Positions 1 to 6,179 of a stretch of DNA of 6,325 bases are shown piece by piece. This stretch comes from Burkholderiaceae bacterium. GTDB taxonomy: Bacteria; Pseudomonadota; Gammaproteobacteria; Burkholderiales; Burkholderiaceae_C. Numbering within the stretch: position 1 is the stretch's first letter; every line of letters starts with the position of its first letter. Both the position numbers and the translations under genes were made by a program. The stretch spans positions 1 through 6,325 of the forward strand of contig JALRAA010000091.1 of NCBI GenBank assembly GCA_023262645.1, in the 5' to 3' direction. The notes below the pieces were generated by a model, which was not told where the DNA came from, made no database searches, and saw only the letters and a list, made by a program, of their open reading frames with translations.

Positions 1-1
1 A

Positions 2-256
2 TTGGCCCAAGGCGACAAACCCCAAGATATCGAATTCGTGGAAGTGGTCAAGTCGGGCGCTTACGATTTAGAGCTGCGCTATGCCAAGCCGATCCTGCTG
101 CAACCTATGTGCACCACATGCCATGGTTCACCTGAGCAAATTCCAGAGGCCGTCAAAGCAAAGCTTTCTGAGCTGTATCCCAATGACAAAGCCACTCACT
201 ACAAACCCGGTGAATTGAGAGGCGCGGTTGTGGTTACTCGGATACTGGCGAATTAA
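2..256 (+). CDS. C-terminal part of a c-type haem protein, Tll0287-like (DUF3365) domain
   Basis: This is a partial gene whose 5' end lies outside the window. The open frame continues through the left edge, so the TTG at base 2 is probably an internal Leu codon and not the start. The visible 84 residues carry one haem c attachment motif, CTTCH, at bases 110-124. It is preceded by a segment resembling the conserved core of Tll0287-like/DUF3365 domains (LRYAKPILLQPMC) and followed by a Tyr/Pro-rich stretch and the ending GELRGAVVVTRIL. Family knowledge: these domains are PAS-like haem-binding modules that act outside the cytoplasm, either alone or as sensor inputs of membrane proteins. Because the chain stops just after the domain, this is probably a stand-alone haem protein or one with the domain at its C-terminus. 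Its redox partner is unknown. The stop TAA (254-256) lies inside the 3' end of the opposing ankyrin gene. The domain call is fairly sure; the physiological role is not. Confidence 0.8.
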   Translation: MAQGDKPQDIEFVEVVKSGAYDLELRYAKPILLQPMCTTCHGSPEQIPEAVKAKLSELYPNDKATHYKPGELRGAVVVTRILAN

Positions 257-920
257 GCTGTGTGGCAGGGTATTTTTGGTTCCAACTGTGCAAGAACGCT
301 TTGATGTAATCCTTGGCGTCTTGCGCGTCGGGATGCAATGAATGATTGGCAAACTCCAGCGCAGGAAAGCCCAATTTGTTTTCTATTCTGGGGTCGGCAC
401 CCTCCTCTAGCAACAACTTAACAGCAGCAGGTGTTCCGTACTGAGCGGCCATCATCAGCGGTGTGGTTCCATTGGGTGACTCAGCATCTAAATAGGCGTC
501 GTTTTCCATCAGCAGGCGCATCATTTGAATATGCCCTTTGGTCGCCGCGTAATGCAATGGCGTCCATCCGCGTTTGTGCACCTCAGCGCCCTTTTGAATC
601 AACAGCTGGGCGATCTCCAGTTCGTTGTTGATCGCGGCCAACATCAAAGCATTTTCATCGTTTGGGTTGGTTGCATTGAGTTTTATGCTGCCGGTTTGCA
701 TCAGGGAAATTGCGCTGCTTTTGGCTTTGGATTGAATGGCTACCATCAAAGCGGGTACGCCTTTTTCGTCGACGGTGTTGGGGTCGAATCCTCTGTCCAG
801 CAATTCTTGAAGGGTCTTCGATCGGTCTAGCCGTATCGCCGTGAAAAAATCTTCATAACTGCCCGCCCAGACAGTGATCGCCATGCAACCAGAAAAACAA
901 AGGGCGAGAAGATACTTCAA
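234..920 (-). CDS. Exported ankyrin-repeat protein
   Basis: This 228-residue protein has an apparent Sec signal peptide (residues 1-19: MKYLL, a hydrophobic stretch, then V-W-A before G20) followed by ankyrin repeats. Repeats are visible at about 23-50, 54-86 (degenerate), 88-116 (ALMLAA), 119-148 (TPLHYAA) and 152-181 (TPLMMAA, LLLEEGADP), with a capping segment to about 212. The repeat starting at 88 is shortened before GWTPLHYAA. Ankyrin repeats bind proteins, so a periplasmic binding or chaperone-like role is inferred; the partner is unknown. The start is TTG at 918-920, chosen because it gives the full signal peptide and has AAAGG about 8 bases upstream, overlapping the TGA stop of the ligase gene. 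The first ATG, at residue 13, would remove most of the signal. A lipoprotein is less likely because the Cys at 8 and 12 lack a normal lipobox. The 12-base gap to the ligase gene suggests co-transcription. The 3' end overlaps the opposing haem-protein gene by 23 bases. Confidence 0.88.
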   Translation of the reverse strand: MKYLLALCFSGCMAITVWAGSYEDFFTAIRLDRSKTLQELLDRGFDPNTVDEKGVPALMVAIQSKAKSSAISLMQTGSIKLNATNPNDENALMLAAINNELEIAQLLIQKGAEVHKRGWTPLHYAATKGHIQMMRLLMENDAYLDAESPNGTTPLMMAAQYGTPAAVKLLLEEGADPRIENKLGFPALEFANHSLHPDAQDAKDYIKAFLHSWNQKYPATQLNSPVSE

Positions 921-932
921 TCGGACAACCTT

Positions 933-2648
933 TCAGGGGCTTGTAGGCGGTGCGCACTGTATGAGATCGGCTTCTTGCGACAGTATCCACTTTTTCATGG
1001 GCGTTGGCCCTCGGGTCAGGTGCCAGATGACATTGTTTTTCCACAACTGGGGATTCATTTTGCAAATTTTCCGAGCCAAGCCGACGGCTCTTTGATCTTG
1101 TTGGCTAAATACATAGACTTTCAGCAAATCATGCAAAGGCATCGCTGGGGTCAAATAATTGGTGAGCTGAATGATTTTGTCGGTATGCGATGCGTAATTG
1201 GATTCATCGACCTCGGTGATTTGCAGCTCCAAGTAGTCGTCATAGGTTTTGAACCAAAAACTGTGTGTGTCTGGCTGGGTAACTGCATGGGGTTTCAACA
1301 TGAATTGGAAGACGCGCTCATATGCCAATTTGTGGTCCACATACATCCACGCCACCAAAAGCAAATAGGCCATCCACGCGAATGGGAAAATTTTGTTTTT
1401 GGGCTTGAGGGTGATGATCGGTTGATGGCCCATGAAAGCCACCGCAATGCTGAAGGCAAACAAACTGGGGGCGTACCACAAGGGGTATTCAGTCATGCTG
1501 TGTAAGCCAAACATTGCGGCCACCATCAACCCCACCACAGCCGCTGGACGCGAGGTTGACCATGGTTTTTGCTTGAACCAATAAAGCAGAAATGCCAGCA
1601 ACCCGACAGTACCTGCCAAACCCAGCTCCAGTTGTATTTGTAGAAGTAAGTTGTGTGCATGGTCCAGCGCACCGTCCAACTCTGGATAGCTCATTTGTAC
1701 CCATTGAAATTGCCGCCAGCCAATGCCCCAGACGGGGTTGTCTTGGATGATGTGAGCCACGCCGTTGTAAATATCGAAACGTGTTTGGTTGCTTTCTGTG
1801 AATCTGTTGTAAATACTTATTTCACTGCCTGGCTTAACCCCTTGAAACACCACCGCTGCAAAGTGCACACAGGCTTGCCACAAAGGTAACCCAACCCATA
1901 CTTTGCTGATGCCACAACGCTTTCTAAAAAACCCACACAAACCCGACAGCGCGAGTATTTCAATGAGCGCAATGCGTGACAAGGTGGTGTTGATGGCCCA
2001 CAACAACAACACCATGGCAAGTATTCTCCAAAGCGATACAGGGGCTGCTTGTTCCAGGGGTTCTTTCGACAAAAAAACCAGCGCCACCAAGCCGCAAACA
2101 CACCACGTCCCCACGATGTTGGGTTGAGAAATGATTCCCCCTGGTCGTTGTGGATTGCCAACTTCGATGAAGGGTTCGAAGTATGTGCTCCAAGGGGAAG
2201 CCTGTACACATAAAACGACAGCATTGAGCAATGCGACCACGAGTACCGCTGTCAAAAACGCATGCAATAACTCATGCGCGAAGCCTGCATTGACCCATAT
2301 CCGGACCAGCACGCCCACCATCAATGCTGCCAGCAAATAACCGATGCCCAATAACGTGAATTCGATCGAAGTGGGTATCCATCCCAACGCGTATTGAACT
2401 GCCACCAGCACTGCCCAAAAGCCTGTCAATACACCCAAGCTGTTGATTTCGATACGCTGGAATTTGGTTTCGGGTTGAAAGGCGGTCAGGAGTCCCCACA
2501 CCCCTAACCCCGCAAATGCCAACAGGTCTGGCAGGTACCTGCCGTACACACTGTCTGCTGGAAAAGTGACCAATGGCAAGGCCACCATCAGAATGAATGA
2601 AAGTTGACAAATAGCCAACCGAAGTTGTTGAGGGTGGATGGTTTTCAT
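933..2648 (-). CDS. PglL/Wzy-type O-oligosaccharyltransferase or O-antigen ligase family membrane protein
   Basis: This is a 571-residue polytopic inner-membrane protein. Hydrophobic segments are visible near residues 10-30, 38-57, 70-90, 96-118, 126-150, 178-194, 207-236, 255-270, 342-358, 368-384, 391-407 and 420-438. They are followed by a mostly soluble C-terminal part (about 440-571). The N-terminal GRYLPDLLAFAGLGVW resembles the PglL N-terminal region. The large periplasmic loop (about 271-341) ends in DHAHNLLLQ (329-337), the conserved His-containing Wzy_C motif. The following TEYPLWYAPSLF (386-397) resembles the C-terminal DUF3366/Wzy_C_2 region typical of PglL/PilO-like enzymes. Family members move lipid-linked glycans onto proteins (often pilin), lipid A core or a growing polymer; which acceptor applies here cannot be told. 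No pilin or glycosyltransferase gene is visible nearby. ATG at 2646-2648 is the only start before an upstream in-frame TAA (2658-2660); GGTGG directly abuts it, a poor ribosome-site spacing. The 28-base gap from tatD is AT-rich and may hold its own promoter. WaaL or Wzy are the alternatives. Confidence 0.85.
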   Translation of the reverse strand: MKTIHPQQLRLAICQLSFILMVALPLVTFPADSVYGRYLPDLLAFAGLGVWGLLTAFQPETKFQRIEINSLGVLTGFWAVLVAVQYALGWIPTSIEFTLLGIGYLLAALMVGVLVRIWVNAGFAHELLHAFLTAVLVVALLNAVVLCVQASPWSTYFEPFIEVGNPQRPGGIISQPNIVGTWCVCGLVALVFLSKEPLEQAAPVSLWRILAMVLLLWAINTTLSRIALIEILALSGLCGFFRKRCGISKVWVGLPLWQACVHFAAVVFQGVKPGSEISIYNRFTESNQTRFDIYNGVAHIIQDNPVWGIGWRQFQWVQMSYPELDGALDHAHNLLLQIQLELGLAGTVGLLAFLLYWFKQKPWSTSRPAAVVGLMVAAMFGLHSMTEYPLWYAPSLFAFSIAVAFMGHQPIITLKPKNKIFPFAWMAYLLLVAWMYVDHKLAYERVFQFMLKPHAVTQPDTHSFWFKTYDDYLELQITEVDESNYASHTDKIIQLTNYLTPAMPLHDLLKVYVFSQQDQRAVGLARKICKMNPQLWKNNVIWHLTRGPTPMKKWILSQEADLIQCAPPTSP

Positions 2649-2660
2649 CCACCGATCTTA

Positions 2661-2682
2661 AATTAAATAGTTATATTTAATT
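2661..2682. repeat. Perfect AT-only inverted repeat at the tatD/ligase junction
   Basis: The arms AATTAAATA (2661-2669) and TATTTAATT (2674-2682) are exact reverse complements separated by GTTA. The repeat covers the tatD stop codon (2677-2679) and ends 13 bases before the ligase start. Both arms are made only of A and T, in a stretch (about 2656-2710) far richer in AT than the flanking genes. It could be an operator for a regulator, an AT-rich promoter element, or a weak RNA hairpin. It lacks the GC stem and U-run of a rho-independent terminator. Its function is not shown by the sequence. Confidence 0.6.
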
Positions 2683-2698
2683 AATATGATGGAATAAA
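2670..2698 (-). promoter_or_regulatory. Possible promoter for the ligase-ankyrin pair
   Basis: Reading the minus strand, TATAAC (2675-2670) matches 5 of 6 positions of a sigma-70 -10 box. TTTATT (2698-2693) is a poor -35 box (3 of 6), with a 17-base spacer. A transcript would begin close to 2663, leaving a leader of about 15 bases before the ligase ATG. Chance matches are common in DNA this rich in AT, so this is only a candidate. It overlaps the inverted repeat, so a bound regulator could control it. Confidence 0.2.
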
Positions 2699-3468
2699 TT
2701 TAAGAAATTATCAGTGGTATGCGTAGCCACCACTTCGTCTGACAAGCCTTTGATTTCGGCAATTTTCTTGGCCACCCACGGCACCAAGGATGGGTCATTG
2801 GTTTTGCCACGGTGTGGTGCAGGCGCCAAATAAGGACTGTCGGTTTCTATGAGCATGCGGTCCAGCGGAACCCAAGCCGCGATATCGCGCAAGTCCGTGG
2901 CATTTTTGAAGGTCAATATGCCCGAAAAAGAAATATAAAACCCCATGTCCAAAGCCGCCCTGGCCACTTCAGCGGTTTCGGTAAAACAATGAAACACTCC
3001 GGTGGCGGGTGCGCTGCCGGCACTGAAGCCTTCCTCTTTCAAGATCGCCAGCGTATCGGCACTGGCACTGCGGGTGTGAATCACCAAAGGCAATCCCAAT
3101 TGTCTTGACGCGCGGATATGGACACGGAATCGGGTTCTTTGCCATTCCATGTCGGCCACCGAGCGTTCACCCAAGCGGTAATAGTCCAAGCCCGTTTCCC
3201 CGATGCCGACCACTTTGTCGCGTTGCCCCAATCGCAACAAATCGTCCAGTGTGGGTTCTTGCACTTGGTCTTCGTCGGGATGAACACCGGCGGTGCACCA
3301 AAAATTGTCATGCGCCATGGTGATGCTGTGCACATCTTCAAAAGTTTCTAAACGTGTGCTGATCAACAAAGCGCGAGAGACTTGTGCGACTTGCATGTCT
3401 TGCCGAATATCGCTCAAGCGCGCTTGCAATTCAGGAAAGTTCAGGTGGCAGTGAGAGTCGGTATACAT
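2677..3468 (-). CDS. tatD: TatD-family metal-dependent hydrolase (deoxyribonuclease)
   Basis: This 263-residue protein matches the full length of the TatD/YcfH/YjjV family of TIM-barrel hydrolases, which use two metal ions and show 3'-5' exonuclease or endonuclease activity on DNA in characterised members. All metal-binding motifs are present: DSHCHL (His6, His8), GETGLDYYR (Glu91), VIHTRS (His131), GVFHCFT (His160) and IETDSPYLAP (Asp210). It is a cytoplasmic enzyme linked to DNA repair and turnover; its exact substrate here is unknown. ATG at 3466-3468 places the DSHCH motif at residue 4, as expected for the family. It lies 9 bases after the holB stop, with no clear Shine-Dalgarno sequence, so translation is probably coupled. 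The last residues (NLFHHIN) are encoded in the AT-rich junction, and the stop lies within the inverted repeat. In Pseudomonas, pilZ separates holB and tatD; here it does not. The paralogues ycfH and yjjV cannot be separated by eye, so the symbol is a family-level one. Confidence 0.93.
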   Translation of the reverse strand: MYTDSHCHLNFPELQARLSDIRQDMQVAQVSRALLISTRLETFEDVHSITMAHDNFWCTAGVHPDEDQVQEPTLDDLLRLGQRDKVVGIGETGLDYYRLGERSVADMEWQRTRFRVHIRASRQLGLPLVIHTRSASADTLAILKEEGFSAGSAPATGVFHCFTETAEVARAALDMGFYISFSGILTFKNATDLRDIAAWVPLDRMLIETDSPYLAPAPHRGKTNDPSLVPWVAKKIAEIKGLSDEVVATHTTDNFLNLFHHIN

Positions 3469-3477
3469 CGGGAAAAT

Positions 3478-4467
3478 TCAAGAAGTCAAAGCGCGTTGCG
3501 CGCGGCTCACCCAGGCTTCTAACAGCAGTCCGGGTTGGTAGGGATGGTCAACGGTTTTGGCCATCATCAACAATTCGCGCGACCACGCGGACAAAGTATC
3601 AAATTGCCCGCTGCGAGGCAAATCTTTGAGATTGAAAAAACGCGGGGCTGCGCCCATCTTGGCACACAGCATGTCATGACATATTTTTTGCAAGCAAGAC
3701 AATACCCAGACCGGCGACTGGTCTGCCAATGCACTGACATCGCCTTGGCTGATTTGTACAGGCAGCGACTTCCATGTGCTGGCTTTGATGCCGGATCGGA
3801 ACATCATCAAAGCGTCATCAGGTCGGCCTCCTGCGGCTTGCAACAAAACACCGGCGTCATCGGTAGGCACGGATTGCTGCACCAACCATTCGGTGGCTGT
3901 CTCCAGCGCAGGCCAGGCCATGTGGTGGTTTTGGCATCGGCTTCTGACCGTGGGCAGCAATTCTTGTGCAGCCTGGCAAGCCAAGATGAAACGCGTGTCA
4001 CCAGGCGGCTCTTCAAGGGTTTTGAGCAAGGTGTTGGCGGTGATGTGGTTCATGCGCTCAGCGGGATTGATCAACACCACTTTTCCGCGCACACCGGCAC
4101 TGGTGGTTTGGCTGAAGGTCAGCATGTCACGCATGGCTTCCACACGTATTTCTCGGCTGGGTTTGCGCTTTTTGTCTTCGATCTCTTTGAGCGATTTTTC
4201 GGGCAAAGGCCATTGCCATTCCAGCATGTCGACTTCGGGCATGAGAACCGTCAAATCGGCATGGGCACGCACGGAAATGCCATGGCAACTGGGGCAGACA
4301 CCGCATGCGCCGTTTTCAGTGGGGGCATGGCACAGCCAAGCAGAGGCCAACGCCAAGCCCAGCTCGTATTGGCCCAATCCAGAAGGGCCTTGCAACAAGA
4401 AGGCGTGGCCGGGTCGCTGCAACAACGAAAGCAATTGAGATTGCAACCAAGGCGCTAGAGGTTTCAT
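3478..4467 (-). CDS. holB: DNA polymerase III subunit delta prime
   Basis: This 329-residue protein is part of the clamp-loader complex that places the beta sliding clamp on DNA during replication. From the chosen start it shows a Walker-A-like loop GPSGLGQ (27-33), a four-cysteine zinc site (Cys46, 55, 58, 61), a charged insertion with KKRKPSREIR (about 90-108), the motif LLKTLEEPP (147-155), and SRC (176-178), the arginine-finger motif. The usual P-loop Lys is Gln33; delta prime is known not to be an active ATPase, so this fits. ATG at 4465-4467 is chosen because it overlaps the tmk stop as ATGA and gives the usual family start shortly before the P-loop. An upstream in-frame ATG at 4512 would add 15 residues lying within tmk. 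No strong Shine-Dalgarno sequence is seen, and coupling to tmk is likely. Bacterial dnaX gene products share this fold, but the lost P-loop Lys and the position after tmk favour HolB. Confidence 0.93.
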   Translation of the reverse strand: MKPLAPWLQSQLLSLLQRPGHAFLLQGPSGLGQYELGLALASAWLCHAPTENGACGVCPSCHGISVRAHADLTVLMPEVDMLEWQWPLPEKSLKEIEDKKRKPSREIRVEAMRDMLTFSQTTSAGVRGKVVLINPAERMNHITANTLLKTLEEPPGDTRFILACQAAQELLPTVRSRCQNHHMAWPALETATEWLVQQSVPTDDAGVLLQAAGGRPDDALMMFRSGIKASTWKSLPVQISQGDVSALADQSPVWVLSCLQKICHDMLCAKMGAAPRFFNLKDLPRSGQFDTLSAWSRELLMMAKTVDHPYQPGLLLEAWVSRAQRALTS

Positions 4468-5114
4468 AAGGCGTTGGTGGGTAAATAGCCACGCTGAGCC
4501 AAGGCTTGCCACACAGATTGGCGCACTTTGTCGATGGTTGCATCCGCTGCGATGATGGCGAAACGTTCGGGATCGGCTTTCACACGATCGGCATAGGCGT
4601 TGTGCACCTGTTCAAAAAAAACCAACGGCTGAGACTCAAAACGGTCGGGCACTCGTGCGGTTGCCAGGCGTTGTGCCGCGATATGTGGGTCTAGTGAAAA
4701 CCACAGGGTGATGTCAGGTTGTCGAATACTTTTGTCAGGACGTGCCTGCACCCATGTTTCCAATTGGGCCAATACGCGGGTATCAAAACCACGACCGCCC
4801 CCTTGGTAAGCGAACGTGGCATCGGTGAATCGGTCGCAAAGCACCACCTGTCCTTTGGCCAATGCTGGTTCAATGACTTGCAGCAAATGGTCGCGTCGCG
4901 CGGCAAAAACCAACAACGCTTCGCACAGCGGATCCATGGCGTCATGCAACACTATGTCGCGCAGTTTTTCAGCCAAGGCCGTGCCGCCAGGCTCACGGGT
5001 TTGCACGACCTCTCGACCTTGTTGGCGAAACGCTTCTGACAACGCTTGGATGTGGCTGGATTTGCCAGCGCCGTCTATGCCTTCAAAACTGATGAATACG
5101 CCGGTAGGTTGCAT
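4464..5114 (-). CDS. tmk: Thymidylate kinase (dTMP kinase)
   Basis: This cytoplasmic enzyme phosphorylates dTMP to dTDP with ATP, an essential step in making dTTP. The protein has 216 residues, close to the usual family length. Visible motifs are the P-loop FEGIDGAGKSS (10-20), TREPGGT (39-45), CDRF followed by TDATFAYQGGGRG (93-109), and a LID region with ARVPDRFES. Absence of Arg in the P-loop, with Arg in the LID, fits the type II (E. coli-like) enzymes. ATG at 5112-5114 puts the P-loop at the usual distance from the N-terminus. It begins 6 bases after the mltG stop with no good Shine-Dalgarno sequence, and its stop overlaps the holB start by 4 bases (ATGA). This pattern indicates co-transcription and translational coupling with mltG and holB. 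Confidence 0.96.
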   Translation of the reverse strand: MQPTGVFISFEGIDGAGKSSHIQALSEAFRQQGREVVQTREPGGTALAEKLRDIVLHDAMDPLCEALLVFAARRDHLLQVIEPALAKGQVVLCDRFTDATFAYQGGGRGFDTRVLAQLETWVQARPDKSIRQPDITLWFSLDPHIAAQRLATARVPDRFESQPLVFFEQVHNAYADRVKADPERFAIIAADATIDKVRQSVWQALAQRGYLPTNAL

Positions 5115-5120
5115 AACAAA

Positions 5121-6167
5121 CTATTGTGCCTTGCCGTTTGAAATGCCACGTTGGTAGCGGTCTACCGCTGCGTTGTGGTCTGCTAAGTTTTCACTGAATT
5201 GGCTGGAGCCGTCACCACGCGCCACAAAATACAAAGCCTTGCTGGTAGCGGGGTGCAACGTGGCTTCCAATGCCGCAACGCCAGGCATGGCGATGGGGGT
5301 GGGCGGTAACCCTTTGTGCACATAGGTGTTCCAAGGGTGGTCGGTTTGCAGGTCTGCCCTTCTCAGATTGCCATCGAAAGAAGCCCCTAAACCGTAGATC
5401 ACGGTGGGGTCGGTTTGCAAGGGCATTTGAATTCGCAAGCGGTTGTGGAACACGCTGGCGATCATGCGTCTATCGCTGCTCAAGCCAGTTTCCTTCTCCA
5501 CAATGCTTGCCAATACCAAAGCTTCGTTGGCATTTTTGAGAGGCAACCCGAGGTCACGGTTTTGCCAAGACGTCGCCAAATGTTTGTCCATCGCCTTGGC
5601 TGCTCTTCGCATCAAGTCCAAATCGGAACTGCCTTTGCTGAAGTTGTAGGTGTCTGGAAAAAACCGACCTTCTGGGGCGATACCTGCTTTGCCCAAATGG
5701 CTCATGATTTCTTCATCACTCAAGCTGAGGGAATCGTGTTTTAAAAATTCGGATTTGTTCATGGCTTGCCTGAATTGACGCCATGTCCAGCCTTCCACCA
5801 AGGTAAGGGTTTTCAAATTCTCCTCACCTCTGACCAATTTCGTCAGCAATTGCCATGCGGATGTTTGCGCATCGATTTCATAGCTTCCCGCACGGATCAA
5901 GCGCGATTGACCGCTGAATTTAAAAAAGTAATAGAGCAGCGCCGGCGAAACATCGACACCGGATGAAACAACGGTTTGAGCGATGGATTTGACCGATTGG
6001 CCGGGTTCAATGGAAACATCCACGGTCGGTTGCAACAAAGGCAAGGGCCGCCACATCCACCAAGCACTGCCCGAAGCTGTCAGCATGGCCAGAACCAGCA
6101 ACAGACCCAACCCTGTGCGCCACCGTGTTTTCAAAAGCCTGTCCTGCATGTCAGATAAAGCGGACAT
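5121..6167 (-). CDS. mltG: Endolytic murein transglycosylase (YceG-like)
   Basis: MltG cuts nascent peptidoglycan strands in the periplasm and so ends their elongation. The 348-residue protein has a short cytoplasmic start, one membrane anchor (about 18-39) and a YceG domain filling the rest. Diagnostic segments are AGSYEI (93-98), LTLVEGWTWRQ (121-131), PEGRFFPDTYNF (165-176), LASIVEKETG (219-228), LQTDPTVIYGLG, GLPPTPIAMPG and FSENLADHNAAVDRY near the end. The first Glu of VEKE (residue 224) is the likely catalytic acid by comparison with E. coli Glu218. The start is ambiguous: ATG at 6165-6167 or an in-frame ATG at 6147-6149 (residue 7), neither with a clear Shine-Dalgarno sequence; the longer form is reported. 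It heads the minus-strand run and diverges from ygfZ with only 12 bases between starts, so its promoter must lie inside ygfZ. Confidence 0.95.
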   Translation of the reverse strand: MSALSDMQDRLLKTRWRTGLGLLLVLAMLTASGSAWWMWRPLPLLQPTVDVSIEPGQSVKSIAQTVVSSGVDVSPALLYYFFKFSGQSRLIRAGSYEIDAQTSAWQLLTKLVRGEENLKTLTLVEGWTWRQFRQAMNKSEFLKHDSLSLSDEEIMSHLGKAGIAPEGRFFPDTYNFSKGSSDLDLMRRAAKAMDKHLATSWQNRDLGLPLKNANEALVLASIVEKETGLSSDRRMIASVFHNRLRIQMPLQTDPTVIYGLGASFDGNLRRADLQTDHPWNTYVHKGLPPTPIAMPGVAALEATLHPATSKALYFVARGDGSSQFSENLADHNAAVDRYQRGISNGKAQ

Positions 6168-6179
6168 GATAATGGAGGC
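6168..6179. promoter_or_regulatory. Twelve-base divergent spacer between mltG and ygfZ, with a possible -10 box for ygfZ
   Basis: GATAAT (6168-6173) matches 5 of 6 positions of a sigma-70 -10 box reading on the plus strand. A start 6-7 bases downstream would fall at or next to the ygfZ ATG, giving an almost leaderless message. No good -35 box is found 16-18 bases upstream. On the minus strand only CATTAT, a weak match, is seen, so the mltG promoter is probably further inside ygfZ. This is weak evidence. Confidence 0.2.

Noticed and set aside
254..300. The T-run near 271-275 as a terminator for the haem-protein gene
   Set aside because: No stable GC-rich stem precedes the T-run, and it lies within the ankyrin coding sequence.
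975..1505. A 176-codon plus-strand open frame opposite the ligase gene
   Set aside because: It is antisense to a well-supported membrane protein gene and shows no family motif.
2272..2652. A 126-codon minus-strand open frame starting just upstream of the ligase ATG
   Set aside because: It is out of frame with the ligase, whose membrane segments and Wzy_C motif are clear, and it has no hydrophobic pattern or motif of its own.
2661..2682. The AT inverted repeat as a rho-independent terminator for tatD
   Set aside because: The stem contains only A-T pairs and would be weak, and no clear U-run follows it on the minus strand.
3535..4458. A 307-codon open frame on the plus strand, and a 220-codon one at 3776-4438, opposite holB
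   Set aside because: Both lie wholly antisense to a clear holB gene. The translations are rich in His, Gln, Arg, Cys and Ser with no recognisable motif, as expected of shadow frames.
4465..4512. An upstream ATG for holB at 4512 giving a 344-residue protein
   Set aside because: It would overlap tmk by 49 bases, while the ATG at 4467 forms a classic ATGA junction and gives the usual N-terminus.
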